Shown piece after piece: positions 25,401 to 34,686 of a stretch of 64,000 nt of DNA. The position numbers were made by a program, and so were the translations under genes. This DNA comes from Cognatundibacterium crateris. GTDB lineage: Bacteria > Pseudomonadota > Gammaproteobacteria > Burkholderiales > Burkholderiaceae_D. The notes under the pieces are model-generated. The model searched no databases. It was not told the DNA's origin and saw only the letters and a program-made list of their open reading frames with translations. The stretch covers positions 496,001 to 560,000 of the forward strand of contig NZ_JAABOS010000001.1 in the NCBI RefSeq assembly GCF_010078235.1, read 5' to 3'. Position 1 is the stretch's first letter; each line of letters starts with the position of its first letter.

Positions 25401-25440
25401 ATTCAGGCTGTCACCAGCGGTCAAAACCGACAGCCTGAAT
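25401..25440 (-). terminator. Inverted repeat after the nitroreductase gene
   Basis: A perfect 12-bp repeat, ATTCAGGCTGTC / GACAGCCTGAAT, with a 16-base spacer lies 17 bases beyond the stop codon of the minus-strand gene. No T run follows on that strand, so a terminator role is inferred from position. Confidence 0.45.
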
Positions 25441-25457
25441 GACAGCCTTGATCCGCC

Positions 25458-26096
25458 TTATTTAACTTCGCGGATAAAGTTTTCTTTAGTGCGGCGAACT
25501 TTTTTCAGATTCACCAGCCAATCCTTGTCTTCTTCACGATAGCCGAGTGGCAGGATCACGACGCTGCGCAAGCCCTGAGCGCGCAAGTCCAGGATTTCGT
25601 CCAGCTTGTCCGGATCAAAACCTTCCATCGGGGTTGCATCGACCTGCTCTTCTGCGGCAGCGATGAGTGCGGTACCAAGGCCGATGTAAGCCTGACGCGC
25701 AGCGTGTTGGAAGTTCACTTCTGCATCACGTGCCGGATACAGATTCAGCAACATATTGCGGTAGTTTTCCCAACCTTCATTTTTAAAACCACGCACTTCA
25801 TTGGTCAGATCAAACATCATATTGATGCGTTCTGCTGTGTAGTTATCCCATGCTGCGAACACCAGCAAATGCGAGCCTTCAGTGATCTGTGCCTGATTCC
25901 AGCCGATCGCCTTGATCTTTTCACGGATTTCCGCATTGGTCACAACCAGGACTTCATAAGGCTGCAGGCCGCTGGAAGTTGCTGTCAGACGAATAGATTC
26001 CAGAATACGGTCCAGCTTGTCCTGAGGAACAGCTTTAGCCGGATTCATTTTTTTGGCAGCATAACGCCATTGCAGTTTTTGAATTAAATCACTCAT
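25458..26096 (-). CDS. Nitroreductase-family NAD(P)H-dependent oxidoreductase
   Basis: A 212-residue FMN-dependent nitroreductase-fold protein of the NfsB type. The N-terminal RYAAKKM and SGLQPYEVLVVTN segments and the C-terminal VVILPLGYREEDKDWLVNLKK are typical FMN- and substrate-binding regions. Relatives reduce nitroaromatics, quinones or flavins; the natural substrate cannot be told. It is transcribed alone, with 264 bases of gene-free, AT-rich DNA upstream (26097-26360). Confidence 0.9.
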   Translation of the reverse strand: MSDLIQKLQWRYAAKKMNPAKAVPQDKLDRILESIRLTATSSGLQPYEVLVVTNAEIREKIKAIGWNQAQITEGSHLLVFAAWDNYTAERINMMFDLTNEVRGFKNEGWENYRNMLLNLYPARDAEVNFQHAARQAYIGLGTALIAAAEEQVDATPMEGFDPDKLDEILDLRAQGLRSVVILPLGYREEDKDWLVNLKKVRRTKENFIREVK

Positions 26097-26360
26097 GATG
26101 ACCTTCCGAAGTTAATGTGAATACGCTGTTCAGTAGCTTTAGCAATGCAGCATTGTCGCGCAACCCGGCCTGCTAACTATTTGCAGACTGGAGTGCGACC
26201 AGCGGCACAGCAGCAGAATAATGATAACGATGATGCAAGGATTGAATGCGCTCACCCTGCACTCATCCTGCAATCGCCAAACAATTACTAAAAATTAATT
26301 GCTACTGATAAGGACTACTATAACAGGCTTAGGAAAAGTTTGCAGACGACCGGTCTAATT

Positions 26361-27098
26361 CTAATTTTTTATATCGATATCTGAGAATTGTGTTCTGTCT
26401 GCCACCGCTCTGCCCAACAGCAGGATGCCCGGCATCAGTTCACTTCCGCTATTCCCGAGATAGTTGCGGGTCGCTGCAGGAAAACACCAGGCCACAAAAT
26501 CCGTGTTGCAGGTTTGCAAGGACAGTACCAGGTTGTGCAGTTCGGTTTCGAACTGGCTCGCTTCAGGATCACAGCTGGCACGCAAGAAAACCGGGAGAAA
26601 GGCAATACCCATTGCCGGCAGCGGCGCTGCGCCACGCGTTACAGTGGCAGCTGCCACGGCTGCATCCAGCACCCGTTCCGCCTGCTTAGCCACCAGCGGC
26701 GAGCGTATCGGCAAAAACTCCTGCTTAGCCTCGATCAGCTCGCCATATTCACCACCGGACAGCCAGCAATCGCAACGCCCAGCCCAGACTTCTTGCAGCG
26801 GACCATGCTTTTTACTGGCGATGAGCTGATACTCCTCGAGTGCGTAGCGCCCTGCCCGCAGCGCAGCCTGAGCCAGCAAACCCAGGTTGCTACGCTCTGT
26901 ATAGCAATAGCCAGCGTTGCCGAGGCGGTTGGCGAATTCCAGCTGCAGCGCAGTCCAGGCCGACAAGGTATCTGCCCAATGCGCGCCACGGCCCGCCTGC
27001 ACTAGCTTCATTCCAACAATATCTTTTATCTCATTCATCATCGGTACAGCGACTCCGTCGGCATGATCACAGGCGTAAGTTCTATGCGTGTTAAACAT
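26361..27098 (-). CDS. Hypothetical protein, 245 aa
   Basis: I do not recognise this protein. It is soluble, with no signal peptide or membrane segment, about eight cysteines and a helical, Ala/Leu-rich composition. Notable stretches are FANRLGNAGYCYTERSNLG, VWAGRCDCWLSGGEYGELIE and AFLPVFLRASCDPEASQFE. The GEYGELIEAKQEFL segment recalls sequences in proteins that handle tetratricopeptide-like helical pairs, but this is only an impression. No clear ribosome binding site precedes the ATG at 27098; an in-frame ATG pair about 20 codons later is an alternative start. It is divergent from a 55-codon plus-strand gene. Confidence 0.7.
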   Translation of the reverse strand: MFNTHRTYACDHADGVAVPMMNEIKDIVGMKLVQAGRGAHWADTLSAWTALQLEFANRLGNAGYCYTERSNLGLLAQAALRAGRYALEEYQLIASKKHGPLQEVWAGRCDCWLSGGEYGELIEAKQEFLPIRSPLVAKQAERVLDAAVAAATVTRGAAPLPAMGIAFLPVFLRASCDPEASQFETELHNLVLSLQTCNTDFVAWCFPAATRNYLGNSGSELMPGILLLGRAVADRTQFSDIDIKN

Positions 27099-27205
27099 TG
27101 CAAATTTGCTTTTAATTTACGCAAGTTTGACTAGGCTAAATCTCAGGAAGATACAAAACAGTTGCTACACCCGTAGCAAGTATTCGGACCAGACAGGAAA
27201 TCATC

Positions 27206-27373
27206 ATGGAAAACCATACGACCAATACCAGGCAAGATAAGCCGGCGCGACCCACAGCTTCTGTGCGAGAGCAGCCGGAAAAAACAGCACTTGAAGATAT
27301 CCGGCGCCAATTAGGCTGGGGACTGATAGCCGCCCACCGACGTGATCAGCAAACTGGTCATGATCAACGCTAA
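27206..27373 (+). CDS. Small hypothetical protein, 55 aa
   Basis: A short gene with AGGA eight bases before the ATG. The protein starts MENHTTNTRQDKPARP, is polar and basic over its first half, and ends with a conserved-looking segment LEDIRRQLGWGLIAAHRRD. It lies between the divergent 245-residue gene and the convergent helicase gene (15 bases away). No domain recognised. The ribosome binding site and the compact C-terminal motif are the only support. Confidence 0.5.
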   Translation: MENHTTNTRQDKPARPTASVREQPEKTALEDIRRQLGWGLIAAHRRDQQTGHDQR

Positions 27374-27388
27374 AGCCAGCTCATCAAA

Positions 27389-29422
27389 TCAGCCTTTAGC
27401 AGATGGTGCCACCGAACTTTCGGTGCTGAGCCGCTCAAAAAATGCCAGCACATCCGCCTCAAGCCGGGTACGCGCAAAACTTGGCAGGCTTTGCCAGATG
27501 CGCTTACCGTAAGGCTTGGAAATCAGGCGTGGATCACAAATCATCAACACGCCACGATCCGTTTCATCACGTATCAAACGACCAGCACCCTGCTTCAGAT
27601 TAATGATCGCTTCCGGCAGTTGATGATGTACAAAGCCATTCATTCCCTTTTTCTCCATCGCAGTGATACGTGCTGCCAGCACAGGATCATCCGGCGGGGA
27701 AAAGGGTAATTTGTCGATGATCACCAGGGACAAAGCCTCACCACGTACGTCCACCCCTTCCCAGAAGCTTTGGCTGCCGATTAATACCCCATTGCCGGAA
27801 TTTCTAAAGCGCTCCAGCAATTCAGTCCGGCCCGCATCGCCCTGCACGAACAAGGGGAAATTCAGTCCACGCTGCTCAAATTCCTGCTTCAGGCGTTCGG
27901 CACTGAAGCGAACGGCTTTAAGCGTGGTACATAACAGGAAAGTGCGGCCTTTAGCCGCGGTAATCACTGGCAGCGCCGCATTGATCACAGCATCCGCATA
28001 GTCGCGCGAATTCGGGTCAGGCATGCCATCCGGCACATACAGATAACCCTGTTCCTGATAATTAAACGGGCTGGGCCAGGTAAATGCCGGCTCATTCCAC
28101 AAACCCATTTGCGACACATAATGTGTGAAGTCGTTTTTCACCGCCATAGTGGCTGAGGTGAATATCCAGGCGCGTGGAACCCCTTCGCGCTGTTTATTAA
28201 ATATCGGCGCGATCGACAAAGGCGTACGGTGCAATTGCAGGGAAACAGAGAAAGCCTCTACCCACAACACATAATCACCCGCTTTAGCAGCATCTTTCGG
28301 TTCCGCATTCCAGTCATCGATCTGATCCTGCAGCATAATGGCACGCGCGCGGCACTGCTCCAGTGTTTCTGCTCGTTCTGCCTGCTTTTCCAGCACTGCA
28401 ATCAACTCGCTCATGCTGTCTTTTAAGGTATCCAGTGCTTCAAAAAACGGGCTTGAAGCAGCAATCTGATCGATAGAAAGACGGACTATATCCTGCGGAA
28501 AAGCCAGCCTCAGATCACGTGCGGCCTTTTCAACCGGTGCCACCAGCTTGGACCATTCAGCCCCATCGCGCGCGTGGGACAAGCCCTCTGCATGCACATC
28601 GCGACATAATTCCAGCACCTGAGAAGTCGACACGGTATCGCCAAAAAACAAGGTCGCGGTTTCCGGCAACTGATGCGCCTCATCGAAAATCACCGTATTC
28701 GCTGATGGCAGCAACTCGGCCACGCCAGTATCCTTGAGAGCCACATCCGCGAAAAACAAATGGTGATTGACCACCACCACATCGGCCTGCTGCGCTTCCT
28801 TCCTCGCTTTCATGACAAAGCAGTCCTGATAATACTGACACTCCGTCCCCATGCAGGTATCTTTAGTGGAAGTCACCAGGCTCCAGACACTGGCGGTTTC
28901 AGGCACCCGTGACAACTCCGACTTATCACCGGTCATGGTGGTCTTAATGAAGCGTGAAATATCGCGCAGATAACCGACATCCTCGCGGCTGGTCAGGCGG
29001 CCGTTCTGCTGGGTGCGCTCAAGATGGTAATGACACAGATAATTTGAACGGCCTTTGAGCAAGGCAACCGACACCGGTGCCTTAAGGATTTTTTTGATCG
29101 TCGGAATATCGCGCTGAAACAACTGATCCTGCAAATTCTTAGTCCCAGTCGATACGATGACTTTACCGCCCCACAGCAACGCAGGGGCCAGATAAGCATA
29201 GGTTTTACCAGTTCCGGTACCAGCTTCTGCCAGCAAGGTTTTTTGTCCGGCGATAGCGTCGGAGATCGCTTTTGCCATCTCAGTCTGTGCCTGACGCGGG
29301 CGATAGCCGGGTAAAGCCGCACTCAAGGGGCCATCAAAACCAAAAATATGCTCTATGTCCTGATGGTGTAAACCATCTTTAGTATCAGTGGATAAAGGAG
29401 GGGTATCAGTCAAAATAGACAA
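27389..29422 (-). CDS. ATP-dependent DNA helicase, DinG/YoaA family
   Basis: A 677-residue superfamily 2 (XPD-like) 5'-3' DNA helicase. Walker A is LLAEAGTGTGKTYAYLAP; the DEAH box is VIFDEAHQLPE. Between them lie cysteines expected to bind an iron-sulfur cluster (NYLCHYH, then CMGTECQYYQDCF). NHHLFFAD precedes the DEAH box. C-terminal motifs GSQSFWEGVDVRGE and LKQGAGRLIRDETDRGV complete the helicase core. Closest in layout to E. coli YoaA, a partner of the replication clamp loader in damage tolerance; assignment as YoaA rather than DinG is likely but not certain. Confidence 0.93.
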   Translation of the reverse strand: MSILTDTPPLSTDTKDGLHHQDIEHIFGFDGPLSAALPGYRPRQAQTEMAKAISDAIAGQKTLLAEAGTGTGKTYAYLAPALLWGGKVIVSTGTKNLQDQLFQRDIPTIKKILKAPVSVALLKGRSNYLCHYHLERTQQNGRLTSREDVGYLRDISRFIKTTMTGDKSELSRVPETASVWSLVTSTKDTCMGTECQYYQDCFVMKARKEAQQADVVVVNHHLFFADVALKDTGVAELLPSANTVIFDEAHQLPETATLFFGDTVSTSQVLELCRDVHAEGLSHARDGAEWSKLVAPVEKAARDLRLAFPQDIVRLSIDQIAASSPFFEALDTLKDSMSELIAVLEKQAERAETLEQCRARAIMLQDQIDDWNAEPKDAAKAGDYVLWVEAFSVSLQLHRTPLSIAPIFNKQREGVPRAWIFTSATMAVKNDFTHYVSQMGLWNEPAFTWPSPFNYQEQGYLYVPDGMPDPNSRDYADAVINAALPVITAAKGRTFLLCTTLKAVRFSAERLKQEFEQRGLNFPLFVQGDAGRTELLERFRNSGNGVLIGSQSFWEGVDVRGEALSLVIIDKLPFSPPDDPVLAARITAMEKKGMNGFVHHQLPEAIINLKQGAGRLIRDETDRGVLMICDPRLISKPYGKRIWQSLPSFARTRLEADVLAFFERLSTESSVAPSAKG

Positions 29423-29459
29423 TCAATTTCAATCAAGGGGACGCAGTTTGCCAGAAAAT

Positions 29460-29660
29460 TCATGCAGGCACATCAGGTGTCAGTTGCATTTTCAGTAAAG
29501 TTATGTGATCTTTGAGCTGCAACTTCCGTTTTTTCAGGCGACGCAATTGTAATTCATCGTGTGCAGGATCCATAGTCAGTGCATTTATGACCACATCCAG
29601 ATCACGATGTTCTACTTCCAGCTCGATTATTCGTTGACGTACTTGTTCAGGATGGCTCAT
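29460..29660 (-). CDS. YdcH-family (DUF465) small protein
   Basis: A 66-residue coiled-coil protein, MSHPEQVRQRIIELEVEHRD at the N-terminus, with LDVVINALTMDPAHDELQLR and the basic KKRKLQLKDHITLLK typical of the YdcH/SlyX-like family of unknown function. The frame is open further upstream, but the ATG at 29660 has GAAGG in the right place and gives the usual family length. It is 37 bases before the helicase gene and divergent from the PP2C gene. Confidence 0.88.
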   Translation of the reverse strand: MSHPEQVRQRIIELEVEHRDLDVVINALTMDPAHDELQLRRLKKRKLQLKDHITLLKMQLTPDVPA

Positions 29661-29743
29661 AGCCTTCAGCTTAAAGTAAAATAGTGTGAAATTTTGGAAA
29701 GCCAAATAAACTGGCTTTCCGCTAGTGTAATCTACCGAGACGT

Positions 29744-30544
29744 ATGAGCCAATATAAGATAGAAGCTGGCACCGGACAACACATCGGTGACCGACAAGAA
29801 CAACAGGACCGGGTCGCATTATTTGCGGCACCGCGAGCGCCCGGCTATATGATGGCAGTTGTTGCTGACGGCATGGGTGGAAAAAGCGGTGGTGCCCTCG
29901 CTGCAGAGCAGGTGATCCGTACCGCTAAGCAGCTATTTGATGAATTTTATACCGGCAGCAATGTCGAGACTTTGCTGGAGAACATACTTCAGGAAGCCCA
30001 TACCGTCATTAAGCTGACCGCTGTGTCCTCTGAAAAAGAACCGCACAGCACCTTCGCCGCGCTGGTCATCACGCCTCAGAAAGAAGCCATCTGGGCACAT
30101 GCGGGCGATTCGCGCCTGTACCGTTTCAGCGGCCCTAACTTTGGCGAGAAAACCCGCGATCACTCGTATGTGGAAAAGCTGGTCGACGAAGGAAAAATCC
30201 GGCCAGAGGAAGCGAAAACGCACAGATTATCCAATATTCTTGTGAATGTACTGGGCTCCAGCAATACAGCACCCTTCATCACCTTCGGCAAATATCAAAA
30301 CCTCGCGGCAGGTGACAGCTTCCTGCTTTGTACTGACGGGCTTTGGCATTATTTCGAAGATGCAGAGCTCTCAGCAGCCGTGGCGGCAAATACACCGCGA
30401 CAAGCATCCGAGCTACTCATACGTAAAGCACGCGACAGGGGCACACCTAAAGGCGATAACTGCACCTTTGCCATTGTCAAGCTGGTAGAACCGCCACCTG
30501 AAGTCAAAAACTATACGGTGCAAAAAATGCGGCGTGCAGTCTGA
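29744..30544 (+). CDS. PP2C-family Ser/Thr protein phosphatase
   Basis: A 266-residue soluble Stp1/PrpC-like metal-dependent phosphatase. Family motifs visible are RQEQQDRV (motif 1), AVVADGMGGKSGG (metal-binding Asp), IWAHAGDSRLYRF, LLCTDGLWHYFED and KGDNCTFAIVKL, which carry the acidic metal ligands in order. No partner kinase gene lies nearby. It ends at a bidirectional terminator shared with fimV. Confidence 0.93.
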   Translation: MSQYKIEAGTGQHIGDRQEQQDRVALFAAPRAPGYMMAVVADGMGGKSGGALAAEQVIRTAKQLFDEFYTGSNVETLLENILQEAHTVIKLTAVSSEKEPHSTFAALVITPQKEAIWAHAGDSRLYRFSGPNFGEKTRDHSYVEKLVDEGKIRPEEAKTHRLSNILVNVLGSSNTAPFITFGKYQNLAAGDSFLLCTDGLWHYFEDAELSAAVAANTPRQASELLIRKARDRGTPKGDNCTFAIVKLVEPPPEVKNYTVQKMRRAV

Positions 30545-30603
30545 GCCATAAATTTCGGATTTCAAAATTCCAGCCTGAAACCTCAGGCGACTTGCGCAAG
30601 TCT

Positions 30604-30637
30604 AAAAAAAAAAACGGGAAGCCAGGCTTCCCGTTTT
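30604..30637. terminator. Bidirectional terminator between PP2C and fimV
   Basis: The stem AAAACGGGAAGCC / GGCTTCCCGTTTT is flanked by eleven A on the left and ends in TTTT on the right. On the minus strand this gives an 11-T run after the fimV stop, a strong terminator; on the plus strand a weaker one for the phosphatase gene. Confidence 0.92.
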
Positions 30638-30691
30638 CACATCTGACATTCCAGATCAAAGCGACAGACTTAGCTCTGTTGCGCTTCTGGA

Positions 30692-32641
30692 CTATTCGGA
30701 CTTTCGAAAATCAATTAACTCAAAATTAATCACATTTGTATCGTCTTCCGGTGCCAACACAGGCGCCTCAGGCTCAGCACTCAACTTAACCGTGTTCCAG
30801 CCATGGCCGGGCTCTTCGAGAGTACGATTACGCTCCAGCTCATTGGCTATACTGATCAACAGCAGGATATCGCGGTACACCGGCAATTCAAAACCCATAC
30901 GCTTACCGTCGCGATCATCCACCAGCAAACTCTGTAAAAATGGTATTGCTTCGTTAGAATTCCACAGCGTACAGATCTTCTTCATCAAATGCTCAAAATC
31001 ATCCAGCGTACGTGAAGGCAGCGTTGAAGGATCGACTTCAAATTCAGGAATATTCGCATTGAAAAACACCACGAACCTATCGCGTAACTGATCGTATTTT
31101 TCTTTATGACTGACGACACGGTACAAATCCAGCAAATACAGCCAAGGCACAGGTGAGTCCGGCTGATCAATATCTGCTTGCGGCTCCAGAATTTCAATCG
31201 CTCGCTCAGGATCATTGACCGACATCCAGAACTCAGCCTCCTGAGTCACATCCGAAATTTCTTCAACCTTCACCGAATGATTTCTGCTTGAGAAAAAATT
31301 GAAAGTACTGCTATTGGTATCTTCCAGCGAAGGCGTGAAATTTTTTCCGAAAACAGAATGTGCTTCCAGCTTTCCGGTATTTTTAAGCAAAGGATCTGGC
31401 GTCGTGGAGAGTGTCGGACGCGCCACAGACGGAACAGTACGCGCCAGCAGTTGTGACTCAGGTGCATCCGAATTGCTGCCTTGGGCATAGGTGGCTTGCA
31501 CACTGTCCACCAATTCCTCGATATTTTTTTTAGCCTCGGGCTCAGGTTTAGCAGCCTTTTGCTCCCACCAGCTTGCCGCATGCTTCTTGTGCAATCTGCG
31601 TATATAGGCGAACAACAGACCTGCCAGACTCAAGGCCGCCACGAGTACCGCTGACAACATGATCAGCCAGGTTTTCGAAACAGAATTCTCTCTGAGTTCA
31701 TCAAACAGGGATTTATCCAGTTGTATTTGTTTTTTTAGCTGCAGGGTTTCTTGTTGCAGACTCTGAATTTTCAACGTTTCCGCTTTTTCCGGATTATCCG
31801 CAGGCGCTTTATCGACGGGAACACGGACTGGTGCTTCGCCTCTTAACATCGCGGCGAACTGCGCCTGGGCCTGGCGCAACTCTTCGATATCCTGCGCACC
31901 GGTTTTACCATTGGCCACACCGGTTGACAAAGTCTGTGCCATCTTCATGCCCTGCTTGGGCAGTTCTGCACTCTCCGTGAGCTTCAATGCATCTTTTGCG
32001 CGGCTTTCAATGAGCTGAGGCGTATTATTTTTTGTCGCAGCCTGGGATGTCGACGCAACAGCAAGCTCTGCCACTTTCCGTTTGGCTTTGACGAATTCCG
32101 TTCCTGAGTCTGGCCCGCCCTCGCCTGTTCGCGTCGCGGAGGCACGCACTTTTCCAGCGCTACCGGTCACGCCAGTAAGAGTCTTCGCTGCCTGAGCGTC
32201 CAATTTCGCTAACGCTATGGGGCTCTGTAAACCGGGCAGATTTTCTGGCGCTGCCGTCACTTGCGGTGGATCGAGCAGTATCAGATATTCCCGGTGCAAT
32301 TGCACTTCACATTGAATATTGAGCAGAATTTTGATAGCTGGCTCAGAAATATTTTTGCGGCTTTGTAGCAACAAATAGCTGCTACCGCCACGCTGGACCA
32401 GTTGCAAACTCACCGGTGATAACATCACACCCTCGGTCGACTCGACCGAACCATGGATGCAGGACATATCGACAGAAGAACTATCGACACCGGTTAACTC
32501 AACCTGTGCCCTCAAAATCTGCCCAAGGTAAGACTGCGAACGAACCCCGCCTAATCCCAATGCATATGCCTGTCCGGTAGCACCCACGACTAACGCGGAG
32601 GCACATACCAGAGAAAGTGTGGATCTGCGAAACGGTAAAAT
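30692..32641 (-). CDS. fimV: FimV-like peptidoglycan-binding/pilus assembly protein, probable non-AUG start
   Basis: Inner-membrane protein that in Pseudomonas localises type IV pilus secretin and signalling proteins at the pole. The N-terminal periplasmic FimV domain begins LGLGGVRSQSYLGQILRAQV. A single membrane segment (WLIMLSAVLVAALSLAGLL) follows a coiled coil, and the cytoplasmic part ends with a TPR-like region (EFWMSVNDPERAIEILEPQ). The first canonical start is GTG at 32587, but it cuts a perfect signal peptide in half. The frame upstream reads LPFRRSTLSLVCASALVV and then GATGQAYA, and the only start with a ribosome binding site (GGGG, 8 bases upstream) is ATT at 32641. I therefore extend the gene to ATT, 649 residues. 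If non-AUG starts are refused, use GTG 32587 (631 residues). Confidence 0.87.
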   Translation of the reverse strand: MLPFRRSTLSLVCASALVVGATGQAYALGLGGVRSQSYLGQILRAQVELTGVDSSSVDMSCIHGSVESTEGVMLSPVSLQLVQRGGSSYLLLQSRKNISEPAIKILLNIQCEVQLHREYLILLDPPQVTAAPENLPGLQSPIALAKLDAQAAKTLTGVTGSAGKVRASATRTGEGGPDSGTEFVKAKRKVAELAVASTSQAATKNNTPQLIESRAKDALKLTESAELPKQGMKMAQTLSTGVANGKTGAQDIEELRQAQAQFAAMLRGEAPVRVPVDKAPADNPEKAETLKIQSLQQETLQLKKQIQLDKSLFDELRENSVSKTWLIMLSAVLVAALSLAGLLFAYIRRLHKKHAASWWEQKAAKPEPEAKKNIEELVDSVQATYAQGSNSDAPESQLLARTVPSVARPTLSTTPDPLLKNTGKLEAHSVFGKNFTPSLEDTNSSTFNFFSSRNHSVKVEEISDVTQEAEFWMSVNDPERAIEILEPQADIDQPDSPVPWLYLLDLYRVVSHKEKYDQLRDRFVVFFNANIPEFEVDPSTLPSRTLDDFEHLMKKICTLWNSNEAIPFLQSLLVDDRDGKRMGFELPVYRDILLLISIANELERNRTLEEPGHGWNTVKLSAEPEAPVLAPEDDTNVINFELIDFRKSE

Positions 32642-32842
32642 GATGATTTCCCCAAAATGTCTTAAATATGGCCCGCCAATAAGAAGATTGGCATCAGATG
32701 CTAGCGTTATAACAAAACCAAGTCATACTGAAAATATCAAACAGGAAATTTTTTTACTCAAAAGCAATAAATAAAGTTAAATTCTTTTTTACACGTATCC
32801 GACTCAGCACACTTTTTCTATGCGTTTCACTCAACCTTGCCG
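32642..32842. other. Gap between trmJ and fimV
   Basis: About 200 AT-rich bases follow trmJ and precede fimV on the minus strand. They should hold the fimV promoter; I see no clear hairpin or second gene. Confidence 0.4.
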
Positions 32843-33601
32843 CTATCGATTCTTTAGGTCAAGAATTTTCTTTGAAATGCCACGCAAAATGTTCACCTCT
32901 TCCGTTTCCAGTTGTGTGCGTGAAAATAAACGCTTCAATCTCGGCATTAATTTCTTGGGGCTGGCTGGATTCAAAAATGCGATCGACACTAAAGCCTGCT
33001 CCAGATGCTGATACATACCGTCGATTTCTTCAGCATTTGCCAGTTGCCCATGGAATCCGATTTTTTCCGGATTCTGCACTTCATTCTGAGTAGCCATCCT
33101 GCACTCATAGGCAATTAACTGTATCGCCTGAGCCAGATTTAAGGAAGAATAATCAGGATTGGCGGGAATATTCACCAGCACCTGACTATTTACCACCACT
33201 TCATTCGGTAAGCCATAACGCTCATTGCCAAATACGATGGCGGCCTGACCAGTCAGCTGGCGCTGAAAATCCTCAGCCAGTTCGCGTGGTGTCTGCACCG
33301 GCGGCGAGAATTCGCGCAATCTGGCGCTGACTGACGCCACCAGCTCGCATCCTTGCAGGGCAGCAGCAACCGAATCAACGATCTGGGCTTGTTCCAGAAT
33401 ATCTTGTGCGCCGCTGGCAAACGCAATGGCATCCGGATGGCTCAAGGCATCGGGAAATCTGGGGTTGACCAGTACCAAATGCCTGAATCCCATGGTTTTC
33501 ATGGCACGTGCAGCAGCACCAATATTGCCAGGATGACTAGTTTCTACCAGTACAAAACGTAAGCGCGTAAAAAGAGATGTGTCAGTTTCTGTCAAGTTCA
33601 T
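32843..33601 (-). CDS. trmJ: tRNA (cytidine/uridine-2'-O-)-methyltransferase TrmJ
   Basis: SPOUT-superfamily RNA methyltransferase that modifies position 32 of several tRNAs. The 252-residue protein has the N-terminal FVLVETSHPGNIGAAARAMK, then LVNPRFPDALSHPDAIAFAS. The knotted SAM site is in AIVFGNERYGLPNEVV and SSLNLAQAIQLIAYE. The C-terminal extension (EEIDGMYQHLEQAL) is typical of TrmJ. Divergent from suhB across 158 bases. Confidence 0.93.
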   Translation of the reverse strand: MNLTETDTSLFTRLRFVLVETSHPGNIGAAARAMKTMGFRHLVLVNPRFPDALSHPDAIAFASGAQDILEQAQIVDSVAAALQGCELVASVSARLREFSPPVQTPRELAEDFQRQLTGQAAIVFGNERYGLPNEVVVNSQVLVNIPANPDYSSLNLAQAIQLIAYECRMATQNEVQNPEKIGFHGQLANAEEIDGMYQHLEQALVSIAFLNPASPKKLMPRLKRLFSRTQLETEEVNILRGISKKILDLKNR

Positions 33602-33759
33602 TTAAAATAGCGTTTATCCGCGTTAATTATATTCAGTAGAGCAAAACAGCCTGCTGCCAGATTTAGCGCCTGCTCTTTACCATTTTCATTATTGCAAACT
33701 ACCGACTTTGCCGCTTTGGCAAATGTCTGCGGGTTTGCCGTCATTTTATCGGAATAATT

Positions 33760-34563
33760 ATGCATCCTATGCTCAATACGGCTATCAAAGCCGCTCGCCG
33801 CGGTGCGGCAGTCATCAATCGTGCGTCTTTCGACCTCGACCGCGTCAGTGTTACTGAAAAACACTTCAATGACTTTGTGACCGACGTTGATAAGTCCGCT
33901 GAGGCGGCTATAGTTGAAGTGCTCAAGAGCGCCTACCCAGAGCACGCCATCCTGGCTGAAGAATCGGGTGCATCCGCTAATTTGCATGATGAAAATGAGT
34001 ATGTGTGGATTATCGACCCTTTAGACGGGACGACTAACTTCATCCACGGTTTCCCTCAATACTGTGTATCGATCGCGCTGCAACACAAAGGCGTGATCAC
34101 GCAAGCTGTGGTGTACGATCCTACCCGCAATGAAATGTTCACTGCCACCAAGGGTTCTGGTGCTTACCTGAACGAAAAACGTATTCGCGTTACCCGTTGC
34201 GACAAACTGGCTGACGCTCTGATCGGCACAGGCTTCCCATCACGTGATTTGTCCGGCCTGGACGAATACCTGCAAATGTTTAAAGTCATGACTGGCAAAT
34301 GCCAGGGTCTGCGCCGTCCGGGTTCCGCTGCATTGGATCTGGCCTATGTAGCGATGGGTCGTCTCGATGGTTTCTTTGAAAAAGGTCTGGCGCCTTGGGA
34401 TATTGCTGCCGGTTCACTGTTAATCACCGAAGCAGGCGGTATCGTTTCTGATTTCCGCGGCGAATCTGACTACCTGTACAAGGGTGATGTCATGGCCGGC
34501 ACACCTCGTGTATTTGGCCAGATGGTCAACGTATTGCAGCCATTTGCAGGCAGCGCAAAATAA
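33760..34563 (+). CDS. suhB: Inositol-1-monophosphatase SuhB
   Basis: A 267-residue Mg2+-dependent phosphatase of the IMPase family; in E. coli SuhB also joins the rRNA antitermination complex. Metal-binding motifs are [27 protein letters not shown] and [17 protein letters not shown]. The start ATG has CGGAAT upstream and gives [18 protein letters not shown], the usual N-terminus. Monocistronic as far as can be seen. Confidence 0.96.
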   Translation: MHPMLNTAIKAARRGAAVINRASFDLDRVSVTEKHFNDFVTDVDKSAEAAIVEVLKSAYPEHAILAEESGASANLHDENEYVWIIDPLDGTTNFIHGFPQYCVSIALQHKGVITQAVVYDPTRNEMFTATKGSGAYLNEKRIRVTRCDKLADALIGTGFPSRDLSGLDEYLQMFKVMTGKCQGLRRPGSAALDLAYVAMGRLDGFFEKGLAPWDIAAGSLLITEAGGIVSDFRGESDYLYKGDVMAGTPRVFGQMVNVLQPFAGSAK

Positions 34564-34686
34564 GTGTCAGACTGCTTTAGTATTTTGCTTTAGCAAGTAT
34601 AAGTTCCATTGTGCTTCGCCATCCGGCGGAGCACAGGTTTTACCGGGTTGATATAGTTCACCCCTGATTTCAGATTGTACAATCTC

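Noticed and set aside
26388-27005. 205-codon plus-strand frame opposite the 245-residue gene
   Set aside because: Considered because the 245-residue gene is itself unrecognised; however, this frame is Gln/Arg/His-rich with no ribosome binding site, so the minus-strand gene is favoured.
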